NCBI GenBank assembly: GCA_017938625.1
Contig: JAGBBD010000037.1
Coordinates: forward strand, 1-58,480
Length of the DNA stretch: 58,480 nucleotides
Direction of reading: 5' to 3'
DNA from: Oscillospiraceae bacterium
GTDB lineage: Bacteria > Bacillota > Clostridia > Oscillospirales > Oscillospiraceae
Program-made: the position numbers and the translations under genes
Shown here: in pieces, positions 51,484 through 58,480 of the stretch
Layout of the letters: every line of letters starts with the position of its first letter
How positions within the stretch are numbered: position 1 is the first letter of the stretch
Notes under the pieces: model-generated
Told to the model about the DNA's origin: nothing
Databases searched by the model: none
The model's input: only the letters and a program-made list of their open reading frames with translations

Positions 51484-52703
51484 ACAGTCCCCTCCTCTTC
51501 TGCCGGGGCAGACTTTTTCTTTTTACATTTGCTCAGAAGGCCGCCAATTCCCTTGAACGAGAGTTCCTTATCGCCCATGATACCTCTGGAGAAGAACAGA
51601 ACGATGATCATAATGACCACGGAGAACACGACCATACGGAAGCCGCTGCGGAGCAGAGGCACCTTGAAAGAGCCGATGTATGTCTCGGCATCCAGGAAGC
51701 GCAGCCACCACTCGGAGCAGGCGACGTACAGGAAGGTGCCGATCACAGAGCCGGAGATGGAGCCGATACCGCCGATGACGACGATCAGCAGGATCTCATA
51801 GGTCATGGCAGAGGTGAAGACCTTTGCCTGTGCGTTGGAAACATACATGGCAAACAGGGCGCCGCCCACACCTGCAAAGAAGCTGGAGGTGATGAAGGAC
51901 ATCATCTTGTGCTTGAACAGGCTCACACCCATAGCTTCCGCGGCGATCTCGTCATCACGGATGGCTTTGAAGGCACGACCGTAAGAGGAGTTGATCAAAA
52001 GCACGATGAGCACGATGCACAGGGCAACCACCACAAAGGGCACAAGGGTGCTCAGTCGAAGCGTCACAACACCCTGCGCATTCTCGATGTTGAAATCAGA
52101 GAATGTGGGGAAGGACTTGATCATGTTTGCACCGTTGGTCACAGGGCCAAGGGTCTGCCACTGGAAGATGGCGCGGAGGATCTCCGCAAAGCCCAGCGTG
52201 GCAATTGCCAGATAGTCACTCTTCAGACGCAGCACGGGAAGGCCGATGAGCGCTGCAAACAAGGCAGCCACAAGACCTGCCAGAATGAGACCCACCAGCA
52301 CGGTGCAGATCAGAGATGCCGCACCGGTACCCAGGAAAGACTGGAACAGATCCGTCACAGAGAACTTCACAGCAGAGCCGCCATACAGATAGTAGACCTG
52401 ATCCTTGGCTGCCATGGGCACCGTAAAGATCGCATAGGTATAAGCACCCAGCAGCATGAAGCCTGCCTGACCCAGAGAGAACAGACCGGTAAAGCCGTTG
52501 AGCAGGTTCATGGAAACTGCCACCAGAGAGTAGACCGCACCCTTTTTCAGCACGGTGAACAACTGGCTGGTAGGCTGGAAGATCGCAGGTACATTGGGGA
52601 GCAATGCACTCAGATTTTCAAGAAGCACGACAAGTGCCAGAATGAACGCAATGCCGACCATTGCGGAAATGGTCGTTTTGAAGCTTTTTTTCTTCTCAAG
52701 CAT
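51480..52703 (-). CDS. livM: Branched-chain amino-acid-type ABC transporter permease LivM
   Basis: A 407-residue permease with about ten membrane segments. LivM hallmarks are NGFTGLFSLGQAGFMLLGAY, the EAA-like loop SYGRAFKAIRDDEIAAEAMG and GGIGSISGSVIGTFLYV. An N-terminal helix KTTISAMVGIAFILALVVLL and an extra stretch before GFTGL make it longer than typical. ATG 52703 follows AAGGAGGTG. Thirteen bases after livH. Confidence 0.93.
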   Translation of the reverse strand: MLEKKKSFKTTISAMVGIAFILALVVLLENLSALLPNVPAIFQPTSQLFTVLKKGAVYSLVAVSMNLLNGFTGLFSLGQAGFMLLGAYTYAIFTVPMAAKDQVYYLYGGSAVKFSVTDLFQSFLGTGAASLICTVLVGLILAGLVAALFAALIGLPVLRLKSDYLAIATLGFAEILRAIFQWQTLGPVTNGANMIKSFPTFSDFNIENAQGVVTLRLSTLVPFVVVALCIVLIVLLINSSYGRAFKAIRDDEIAAEAMGVSLFKHKMMSFITSSFFAGVGGALFAMYVSNAQAKVFTSAMTYEILLIVVIGGIGSISGSVIGTFLYVACSEWWLRFLDAETYIGSFKVPLLRSGFRMVVFSVVIMIIVLFFSRGIMGDKELSFKGIGGLLSKCKKKKSAPAEEEGTV

Positions 52704-52716
52704 TTCCGGCACCTCC

Positions 52717-53622
52717 TTAAACCTTATCCGTTGCCTTTTCACCAAACAGACCGGTAGGCTTACAGGTCAGAATGATGATCAGCAGTGCGAAGGTGAACGC
52801 ATCGGAGAATACGGAAACGTCCCATGCAGAGGGCAAGCCCTTGATGATAGTCTCGCAGATGCCGATGAGGAATGCACCGATGACAGCACCGGGAATAGAA
52901 CCAATACCACCAAAGACCGCTGCCACGAATGCCTTCAGACCGGGCATGGCACCTGCAGTGGGGGTGATACCGGGATAAGTCGAGAAATAAAGAATAGAGC
53001 CAACGGCCGCCAGAGCGGAGCCGATGACGAAGGTCACGGAAATGACCGTGTTGACCTTGATGCCCATAAGGCGGCTGGTCTCAAAATCCTTGGATACAGC
53101 ACGCATGGCCATACCGATTTTGGTGCGGTTGATGATCTGCGTCAAAAGAACGATCAGCAGAAGCACCAGAACAGGTGTCAAGAGAACGACCAGCTTGATG
53201 GGCGTTCCTGCAATATTGACAGTCTTGTTCAGCAGTTGGATAGTAGGATATGTCATCGGCTGACCGCCGGTGACATAGGTGGCGGTGTTCTGCAGAAGAT
53301 AGCTCACACCGATCGCCGAGATCATAACAGACATTCTCGGCGCAGAACGCAGAGGCTTATATGCCGCGCGCTCAATAAAGAAGCCCAGAGCCACAGTGAT
53401 CAGGATCACGATGGGGATGGCAATGTAGATCGGCACTGCTGCCGTGATGTAAATGCCAAGCAGACCTGCGACCATGAACACGTCGCCGTGAGCGAAGTTG
53501 ATCAGACGCAGGATGCCGTAAACCATGGTATAGCCAATGGCGATCAGCGCCAGCTGACCACCCAGAGAGATACCACTGAGCAATATGGATACGATGTATT
53601 CCAGAGATAACAGTTGCTGCAT
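52717..53622 (-). CDS. livH: Branched-chain amino-acid-type ABC transporter permease LivH
   Basis: A 301-residue permease with about eight membrane helices: GISLGGQLALIAIGYTMVYG, LRLINFAHGDVFMVAGLLGI, the EAA loop IGMAMRAVSKDFETSRLMGI and AVFGGIGSIPGAVIGAFLIG. GGGAGG precedes ATG 53622. Pairs with LivM to form the membrane pore. Confidence 0.94.
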   Translation of the reverse strand: MQQLLSLEYIVSILLSGISLGGQLALIAIGYTMVYGILRLINFAHGDVFMVAGLLGIYITAAVPIYIAIPIVILITVALGFFIERAAYKPLRSAPRMSVMISAIGVSYLLQNTATYVTGGQPMTYPTIQLLNKTVNIAGTPIKLVVLLTPVLVLLLIVLLTQIINRTKIGMAMRAVSKDFETSRLMGIKVNTVISVTFVIGSALAAVGSILYFSTYPGITPTAGAMPGLKAFVAAVFGGIGSIPGAVIGAFLIGICETIIKGLPSAWDVSVFSDAFTFALLIIILTCKPTGLFGEKATDKV

Positions 53623-53666
53623 TCAGAGGATCCTCCCAGTTTCAGATTCCGTTTATATACGATTGT

Positions 53667-53694
53667 ATGGCGGGGGCATTTGATCCCCCGCCAT
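53667..53694. terminator. Intercistronic hairpin between livK and livH
   Basis: ATGGCGGGGG/CCCCCGCCAT stem without a T-run. Likely stabilises the upstream livK message or reduces read-through, which would fit a high need for binding protein. Confidence 0.6.
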
Positions 53695-53714
53695 AGAAAT
53701 CAGTTGATTATGGA

Positions 53715-54932
53715 TCAGTTAGCGGAACCGGTCTGGACAGTCTCCAGAATCCAAGCTGCGTTGGCAGTATCAGCAGTCTTGATGTAAGCGGTGTCGCGGA
53801 CTGCGTCGCCGATCTCGTCGAATGCGATAGCGCCGGAGACGCCTTCATAGGTCACGCCGGGCAGAGCAGCCTTGACAGCGCCTGCTTCCACGGAGCCGGC
53901 AGCCTTCATGGCTTCCAGAGCAACGTAGTATGCGTCATAACCCATAGCAGTAACAGCGGAGATGGTGTCGTTGCCGCCGTTGGCAGTCATAGCCTCGGAG
54001 TTGGTGTTGATGTACTCCTTGATGCCTGCGTCGAATTCAGGAGCGCCGCCTTCCTGATAGAAGGTGGAAACGTACAGTTCCAGATCGGTGCCCTTGATGG
54101 CTTCCAGAACCATGTTGTCATCCAGAGTGTCGGAGCCCAGGAAGGGAGCTTCGATGCCCAGAGATGCAGCCTGAGAGATGATCTGAACAGCGTAGGCGAT
54201 GGAGACGGGGGTGAAGATAACGTCTGCGCCCTCGGACTTAGCCTTGCTCAGGTAGGAGTTGAAGTCGGAGTTGCCGGTGGGGAAGGAGTCGGTGATAACG
54301 GTGCCGCCTGCTGCTTCAAAGACCTGCTTGAAGAAAGCAACCAGACCCTGGTCATACTCGTTGCCGCTTTCGCCCAGGCAGTATGCGACCTTAGCATCGA
54401 ACTTGTCCATAGCGAAGGAAGCCAGAACGTCAGCCTGGAAGTTATCCAGGAAGCAAATACGCCAGTAGTAGTCGTTGCCGGCAGTGACGTTGGGGTTGGT
54501 GCAGGTCACGCCAACAGCGGGGATGCCTGCGTCACCGAACATGGGGCCGCCTGCCATGGAGACGCCGGAGCCATAGGAGCCCAGGACGATGGAGACGCCT
54601 TCGCTGACCAGAGTGGAAGCAGCGGAGGGAGCCTTATCGGTAGAAGAGCCGTTATCGGCATAAACCAGTTCGACCTTGTAGGTCTCGCCGCCGATCTCGA
54701 TCTCGGGGGTCTCTGCGTTTGCATACTGCATACCCAGGACTTCCTTCTTGCCGCCGGAAGCGGAGTCGCCGGAAGTGGGCTCGAAGACGCCGATCTTAAC
54801 GACCTTATCGCCGGCTTCGACAGTTTCGGTGGTTTCGGTGGTCTCAGTGTTCTCGGTGGCAGGAGCTGCACCGCAAGCGACCAGACCGATCGCTATGCAC
54901 AGGACCAGGAGCATTGCTACGATTTTTTTCAT
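53715..54932 (-). CDS. livK: Branched-chain amino-acid-type ABC transporter substrate-binding lipoprotein LivK
   Basis: A 405-residue type I periplasmic-binding-fold lipoprotein. The lipobox is IGLVACG (Cys20), followed by a Thr/Glu-rich linker and the Peripla_BP_6 domain: VVKIGVFEPTSGDSASGGKK, VYADNGSSTDKAPSAASTLV and FLGSDTLDDNMV. Exact ligand is not deducible: Leu/Ile/Val, but also aromatic amino acids, amides or urea bind this family. ATG 54932 follows AAGGAGG. First gene of livKHMGF. Confidence 0.94.
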   Translation of the reverse strand: MKKIVAMLLVLCIAIGLVACGAAPATENTETTETTETVEAGDKVVKIGVFEPTSGDSASGGKKEVLGMQYANAETPEIEIGGETYKVELVYADNGSSTDKAPSAASTLVSEGVSIVLGSYGSGVSMAGGPMFGDAGIPAVGVTCTNPNVTAGNDYYWRICFLDNFQADVLASFAMDKFDAKVAYCLGESGNEYDQGLVAFFKQVFEAAGGTVITDSFPTGNSDFNSYLSKAKSEGADVIFTPVSIAYAVQIISQAASLGIEAPFLGSDTLDDNMVLEAIKGTDLELYVSTFYQEGGAPEFDAGIKEYINTNSEAMTANGGNDTISAVTAMGYDAYYVALEAMKAAGSVEAGAVKAALPGVTYEGVSGAIAFDEIGDAVRDTAYIKTADTANAAWILETVQTGSAN

Positions 54933-54996
54933 TTTATTTTCCTCCTTTTTAAAAAACATATCCGCGTGACGCGGACATCTGTTTTTCATGTGGTCA

Positions 54997-55025
54997 ATTA
55001 TACTAAACAACACACAAAAAAGCAA
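54997..55025 (-). promoter_or_regulatory. Promoter of livKHMGF
   Basis: TTGCTT, 17 bases, TATAAT on the minus strand. A CCGCGT-C-ACGCGG mini-hairpin follows in the leader. Confidence 0.8.
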
Positions 55026-55053
55026 CACTTTTTTTCACGCTGAAAAGGCAAAG

Positions 55054-55087
55054 AACTCCGCTTCCCGTTTTATTGGGAAGCGGAGTT
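55054..55087 (-). terminator. Terminator of the aminotransferase-amidohydrolase operon
   Basis: AACTCCGCTTCCC/GGGAAGCGGAGTT, a 13-base stem four bases after the stop. The T-run on the minus strand is weak, so read-through into livK is possible. Confidence 0.72.
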
Positions 55088-55091
55088 TGTA

Positions 55092-55835
55092 TCAGATAAA
55101 TTTGGAGCCTGTTTTGATCTGCTCAACGATGTGGGGCTCAAGATCCTCCACTTCAAGATGCAGCCGGGCAATGGCAGCACCCAGAATAGGTGCCATAGTG
55201 CCGAAGACCAGACGCTCACGCACCTCGGGCTTCACATACTCCACGCAGCCCATGCGGGAACGCAGGCCGCTCAGATCGCAGAATGCCTTGGGATGTGCCA
55301 GCAGCGCATCGCCGATATTCTCCAGTTCGCCCAGCAGCGCGTTGCACACAAGGATCTTCAGATCATGATGCGCAGCGAGGAAATCGCAGATCTCGTCTTT
55401 TGTGGGCGGCACATTCTGCACCAGATAGCAGTTGCGGTCATCCTGCATATGCAGGGTCAGCAGCAGGGGCAGGTCATGCTCCTTCAGCAGCTTGCACAGA
55501 TCTTCCAAACGAGTATCTGTCAGCTTGTATCCCTGGAAGCCCGGAATGATGCGCACACCGACGATATCCCAGTTTTCAATGCCGTACTTGACGATATCAG
55601 CGCAGGCAGGGAATCTGGGATCCACCGTCATAACATGGCGGTAGCCGGTACCCTCGAGGGCATTGTGCAGCTCTTCTTCGGAGTAGAAGTAATCACGGTA
55701 AGTCACGGACTTCAGACTGGAGACCCAGCCGCCGGTAATGCCGTTTTTCTCATGGAGGGCTTTCAGCTCCTGCACGGTCTCGCAGAAGGTGGGGTAAAAT
55801 GCCCAGGAACCAATGAAGCAGTTAAAGTCGATCAT
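55092..55835 (-). CDS. Amidohydrolase-family protein lacking canonical metal ligands
   Basis: A 247-residue TIM-barrel protein of the Amidohydrolase_2 type. The start MIDFNCFIGSWAF is where active members have DxHxH; here the two histidines are Asn and Phe. The usual GSDxP near the end is GTMAPILG, also without its Asp. Other parts (VGVRIIPGFQGYKL, LLLTLHMQDD) keep the fold. It is either a non-metal variant or a pseudoenzyme partner. ATG 55835 follows AGGAGG and overlaps the upstream active-looking homologue in ATGA, which suggests the two work as a pair. Confidence 0.8.
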   Translation of the reverse strand: MIDFNCFIGSWAFYPTFCETVQELKALHEKNGITGGWVSSLKSVTYRDYFYSEEELHNALEGTGYRHVMTVDPRFPACADIVKYGIENWDIVGVRIIPGFQGYKLTDTRLEDLCKLLKEHDLPLLLTLHMQDDRNCYLVQNVPPTKDEICDFLAAHHDLKILVCNALLGELENIGDALLAHPKAFCDLSGLRSRMGCVEYVKPEVRERLVFGTMAPILGAAIARLHLEVEDLEPHIVEQIKTGSKFI

Positions 55836-56602
55836 CTCAAATCCTCCTTAAACAGCTTGTGGGCATTCTTCCACAGCATTTTTTCCATTTCTTCCTCAGG
55901 AATATCCAAGTCCAGGATCTGACCCAAAGCAGGGGCCGCATCGATGGGACTGTCAGAGCCGAAGAGCAGACGATCTGCACCCACCATCTTATAAGCGTGG
56001 GTCATATCGGGGCCGCCGCCGCGGGAGCCGGAGTTGTCCACATACACATTGGGGCAGTCCTTGATCACGCGCATAGCATGGTAGACATCGCCGCCAAGGT
56101 GCGCCATGACGATCTTCAGCTCAGGATAGCGGTCTGCCAGATTGCGCACATGGTTGGCTCTGGTCTCATCGGGGAACTGAGCAATGGACTTGTAGAACAC
56201 GTGCAGCAGCAGAGGCATATCCAGCTCGATCAGACGCTCTGCCAGAGGATAAACGCTGGGATCGTCACAATACTGGGACACCCACAGCTTGACGCCCACA
56301 AAGCCTTCATCCACACGGCGCTGCAGCTCATCCAAAGTATTTTCATTCTTGGGATTGAGGTAAACCATGCCGCGGACAAGATCGGGACGCTCTTTCATAA
56401 AGTCCAGCGTCATATCGTTGCATCTGGTGAGCACATCTGCATCGGGATAATACGCAGGGCCGTCGATGGTGGAGATATAGAACTTGGAAATACCGTAAAG
56501 CTCTTCTCCGCGAAGAATATGAGGCTTGCAGTAATGCCACGGCTCACCGCCCAGATCTGCCATCAAATGGGCATGGACGTCATAAATCTTCATAGGCTTC
56601 AT
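55832..56602 (-). CDS. Amidohydrolase_2 family metal-dependent hydrolase
   Basis: A 256-residue TIM-barrel hydrolase or decarboxylase. Metal ligands are intact: KIYDVHAHLMAD (HxH), MPLLLHVFYK (His), IVMAHLGGDVYH (His) and LLFGSDSPID (Asp). The family includes aminocarboxymuconate-semialdehyde decarboxylase-like and lactonase enzymes. Substrate unknown. The ATG at 56602 is preceded by CAGGTG; the GTG at 56611 overlaps that site. It follows the aminotransferase by a few bases and overlaps the degenerate homologue downstream. Confidence 0.88.
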   Translation of the reverse strand: MKPMKIYDVHAHLMADLGGEPWHYCKPHILRGEELYGISKFYISTIDGPAYYPDADVLTRCNDMTLDFMKERPDLVRGMVYLNPKNENTLDELQRRVDEGFVGVKLWVSQYCDDPSVYPLAERLIELDMPLLLHVFYKSIAQFPDETRANHVRNLADRYPELKIVMAHLGGDVYHAMRVIKDCPNVYVDNSGSRGGGPDMTHAYKMVGADRLLFGSDSPIDAAPALGQILDLDIPEEEMEKMLWKNAHKLFKEDLR

Positions 56603-56607
56603 AGTTA

Positions 56608-57861
56608 TCACCTGTTCTGATAGTAATCGGAGACCTTCTTGAAGGCGGCGATGATGTCATCCACATCCTCGTCGGTGTAGAACTCGTTGAGAACCAGATA
56701 GATGCTGTTTTCGATCACATCTTCTGCTACAGGGCACATGCCCATATCATAGCTGGCATTGCCGCCATAGTACTTGGAATCGAAGGGAGCATGAGTGCCC
56801 AGATAAGCACACTTGTTCTGGAACAGACCGTAGCCGTAGACAGGGTTGTTGAGATAGCCCTTGGCAACGTTGATGCCTTCTGCCTTCAGAGCATCCACGA
56901 ACTCCTGCACACTGACCTTCAAGCCCTTTTCGTCGGCACGCATGAGATAGAACCAGTAAGAGGACTTACTGCCCTCTTCCTTGCCGACCACCTTGGGAGG
57001 CGTCAGACCGGGCAGATCCTTGATGGCTTCGGAAATACGTTCACCATGACGGTTACGGGTAGAGCAGATGAAGTCCAGACGATCCAGCTGCGCAATACCA
57101 ACAGCGCCGACCACTTCGCTCATACGGTAGTTGGGGGCAACAGAATCGATGGCACGGATCTCAGCGGTAGTCTTGCCGAGACGGTTATAGTTCTTATCGC
57201 AGGAACGGAACGCGGCGCGATAGAGCTCTTCATCACGGGTCAAGATCATGCCGCCGTCACCGGCAGAGATATGCTTGAAGTCGTTGAGAGAGAAGCAGCC
57301 GAAATCACCGATGGTGCCGACCAGTTTACCCTTATAATAAGTAAGGTAGCTCTGTGCACAGTCTTCAATGACCTTGATGCCGCGCTCCTTTGCCAGTTCC
57401 ATAATGGGATCCATATCTGCAGGAGCGCCTGCCAGATGGACGACCACGATGGCCTTGGTCTTATCCGTCACCTTCTCACGAATGGTTTCGGCAGTAATAT
57501 TATAGTTGTTAGGGTCCACATCTGCAAAGACAGGAATCGCATTCTGATACAGAATACCGATGATGGAGCCCATATCCGTAATGGGGCTGGTGATGACCTC
57601 GTCACCTTCGGTAACACCTGCTGCGATCAGAGCCGTATGGATCGCTGCCGTGCCGGAGGAGGTGGACACGCAATAGGGCATGCCATACATCTCTGCAAAC
57701 TTACGGTTAAGTTCCTTGACCTTGGTGCCAAACCAGTAGAACAGAGTGTTCTGCTCCAGTGCTTCCTTTACCTGCTGCAGTTCCGGCTCACCAAAACGCT
57801 TGCCGGTTCCAAAGGGTGTCTTCTTCAGCTTTTCGCCGCCATACAATGCAATTTCAGACAT
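56608..57861 (-). CDS. DegT/DnrJ/EryC1/StrS-type PLP aminotransferase
   Basis: A 417-residue fold-type I aminotransferase related to sugar aminotransferases. The PLP lysine is in FSLNDFKHISAGDGGMILT, with the STSSGTAAIHTAL phosphate loop, the VIEDCAQSY Asp motif and NYRMSEVVGAVGIAQL, all family hallmarks. The acceptor is normally a keto-sugar; here no sugar-nucleotide genes are nearby, so a different keto substrate is possible. First gene of an operon with two amidohydrolases. Two promoters lie upstream, the distal one with an operator-like palindrome. Confidence 0.92.
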   Translation of the reverse strand: MSEIALYGGEKLKKTPFGTGKRFGEPELQQVKEALEQNTLFYWFGTKVKELNRKFAEMYGMPYCVSTSSGTAAIHTALIAAGVTEGDEVITSPITDMGSIIGILYQNAIPVFADVDPNNYNITAETIREKVTDKTKAIVVVHLAGAPADMDPIMELAKERGIKVIEDCAQSYLTYYKGKLVGTIGDFGCFSLNDFKHISAGDGGMILTRDEELYRAAFRSCDKNYNRLGKTTAEIRAIDSVAPNYRMSEVVGAVGIAQLDRLDFICSTRNRHGERISEAIKDLPGLTPPKVVGKEEGSKSSYWFYLMRADEKGLKVSVQEFVDALKAEGINVAKGYLNNPVYGYGLFQNKCAYLGTHAPFDSKYYGGNASYDMGMCPVAEDVIENSIYLVLNEFYTDEDVDDIIAAFKKVSDYYQNR

Positions 57862-57922
57862 ATCTCATTATCCTTTCTGAGTATCCTGAGTTTTTGAGGC
57901 ACACAGACCTCTCTATACGCCC

Positions 57923-57951
57923 GTTATATCACAATGATTCTGGGATTGCAA
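57923..57951 (-). promoter_or_regulatory. Proximal promoter of the aminotransferase operon
   Basis: TTGCAA, 17 bases, TATAAC on the minus strand, about 60 bases before ATG 57861. Confidence 0.72.
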
Positions 57952-58048
57952 GCACCGAAATGGCATAAATGCAACAAGTCACATAACCACATGAACGCCC
58001 TGTGTTTCAGAACTTCTCCCCTTCTCGCTGCGATATCCGGTTATTTTT

Positions 58049-58077
58049 ATTTTACTAAAACCTTTTAGTTCCGTCAA
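58049..58077 (-). promoter_or_regulatory. Distal promoter with operator in the spacer
   Basis: TTGACG, 17 bases, TAAAAT on the minus strand. The spacer contains the perfect 16-base palindrome ACTAAAACCTTTTAGT (58054-58069), which would place a repressor directly on the promoter. The rest of 57952-58202 holds no gene. Confidence 0.62.
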
Positions 58078-58202
58078 TCTGCAATCTGTACAAACATGAC
58101 CTTATGTTTTTATGGAACAAGACAATGTATATCCGGCATTTCACATTGCAAAGCATTATTTCACGCATAAAGTGCCTCTCACAAATCCTGAAATTTATTT
58201 TG

Positions 58203-58244
58203 CAGAAAACAAAAAGCACTGCTTACGCAGCGCTTTTTGTTTTC
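58203..58244 (-). terminator. Terminator of the tRNA cluster
   Basis: CAGAAAACAAAAAGC arm pairs with its complement around a GCTTACGCAGC core directly after the tRNA-Cys CCA, with T-rich 3' arm on the minus strand. Confidence 0.8.
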
Positions 58245-58319
58245 TGGAGGTGACGCCCGGATTTGAACCGGGGAATGAAGGTTTTGCAGACCTTTGCCTT
58301 ACCGCTTGGCCACGTCACC
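58245..58319 (-). tRNA. tRNA-Cys (anticodon GCA)
   Basis: Acceptor GGTGACG/CGTCACC, anticodon stem AGGT/ACCT with loop CTGCAAA (GCA), T-arm CCCGGTTCAAATCCGGG, encoded CCA. Confidence 0.94.
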
Positions 58320-58330
58320 ATATTAAGTTA

Positions 58331-58362
58331 AATATAAGGAACGCTGCGGCGTTCCTTATATT
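58331..58362. terminator. Hairpin between tRNA-Gly and tRNA-Cys
   Basis: AATATAAGGAACGC/GCGTTCCTTATATT, a perfect 14-base stem with loop TGCG and no T-run. It may be a processing or partial termination signal within the tRNA operon. Confidence 0.55.
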
Positions 58363-58369
58363 GCCATTT

Positions 58370-58445
58370 TGGAGCGGGTGACGAGGCTCGAACTCGCTAC
58401 CTCCACCTTGGCAAGGTGGCGCTCTACCGGATGAGCTACACCCGC
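58370..58445 (-). tRNA. tRNA-Gly (anticodon GCC)
   Basis: Acceptor GCGGGTG/CACCCGC, D-arm AGCTCATCCGGTAGAGC, anticodon stem CACCT/AGGTG with loop TGCCA (GCC), T-arm GCGAGTTCGAGCCTCGT, encoded CCA. Confidence 0.95.
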
Positions 58446-58448
58446 ATA

Positions 58449-58480
58449 TGGTGCCTCCGGTCGGAGTCGAACCAACGACA
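58449..58480 (-). tRNA. tRNA 3' end, isotype not determined (partial, cut by window edge)
   Basis: Encoded CCA (58449-58451), acceptor 3' arm CGGAGGC and T-arm GTTGGTTCGACTCCGAC are visible. The anticodon is outside the window. A GCCTCCG acceptor would fit some tRNA-Arg genes, but this is a guess. Confidence 0.85.

Noticed and set aside
58112-58381. An 89-codon plus-strand gene
   Set aside because: It runs through the tRNA-Cys gene and its terminator in antisense and has no ribosome binding site.

Overview
The window looks like a chromosomal segment of a spore-forming, moderately GC-rich anaerobic Clostridia bacterium, most likely an Oscillospirales-type gut organism. The evidence is an endospore gene set (sigG, a YlmC/YmxH gene, gpr, spoIVB, a SpoVB-like flippase), Gram-positive promoters and ribosome binding sites (AGGAGG-type sites, TTGACA/TATAAT with 16-18 bp spacers), ferredoxin-type Fe-S oxidoreductases, many intrinsic terminators and hairpin-rich dispersed repeats. 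The genus is an inference. No integrase, transposase, phage structural gene or CRISPR array was found.

Layout. 1-3.4 kb: rpsB (cut by the window edge), ymxH-like, sigG, gpr and divergent rpsT; sigG and gpr are preceded by two matching SigF/SigG-type promoters. 3.4-8.2 kb: GH20 glycosidase, cysteine synthase, an unassigned intergenic stretch with several terminators, a DUF4886 hydrolase, tRNA-Leu. 8.3-14 kb: rsmE, a membrane protein, a SpoVB-like flippase, a 23-residue ORF and a sodium:solute symporter, interspersed with unusual hairpin arrays and tandem tRNA-Thr-derived repeats. 14-24.6 kb: an AlgJ/AlgI-like acetylation pair, a DeoR regulator, an amidohydrolase, YebC, an acyltransferase plus Gfo/Idh pair with a divergent AraC regulator, and an anion permease. 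24.6-31.5 kb: an aldo/keto reductase, a C39-like peptidase, small proteins, a hydrolase, a methyltransferase, an exporter, and a MerR/TipAS regulator beside a broken spoIVB fragment and intact spoIVB. 31.6-35.7 kb: circularly permuted GH3 beta-glucosidase with a divergent AraC regulator, and a DUF2461 protein. 35.8-41.5 kb: a tightly overlapping operon of SNF2-type helicase, MoxR AAA+ ATPase and HExxH/VWA protein. 41.7-47 kb: carA and a carB-dapF fusion behind a leader-peptide attenuator. 47-58.5 kb: NSS symporter, tRNA-Asp, Ldh2-type dehydrogenase, a complete livKHMGF transporter, two amidohydrolase-family proteins, a DegT aminotransferase, and a tRNA cluster (Cys, Gly, one partial).

The strongest candidates for something new are: (i) the helicase-MoxR-VWA operon; (ii) the pyrimidine locus, where CarA lacks its glutaminase cysteine, CarB is fused to a DapF domain with a shifted active-site cysteine, and a translated leader overlaps an attenuator; (iii) two intergenic elements built of nested GTGATAT/ATATCAC stems separated by small hairpins whose sequences differ but whose shape is kept; and (iv) a nine-gene set combining an aminotransferase, two amidohydrolases, a Liv importer and a dehydrogenase.

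All calls come from reading the sequence and remembered family motifs. No search, alignment or folding program was run.
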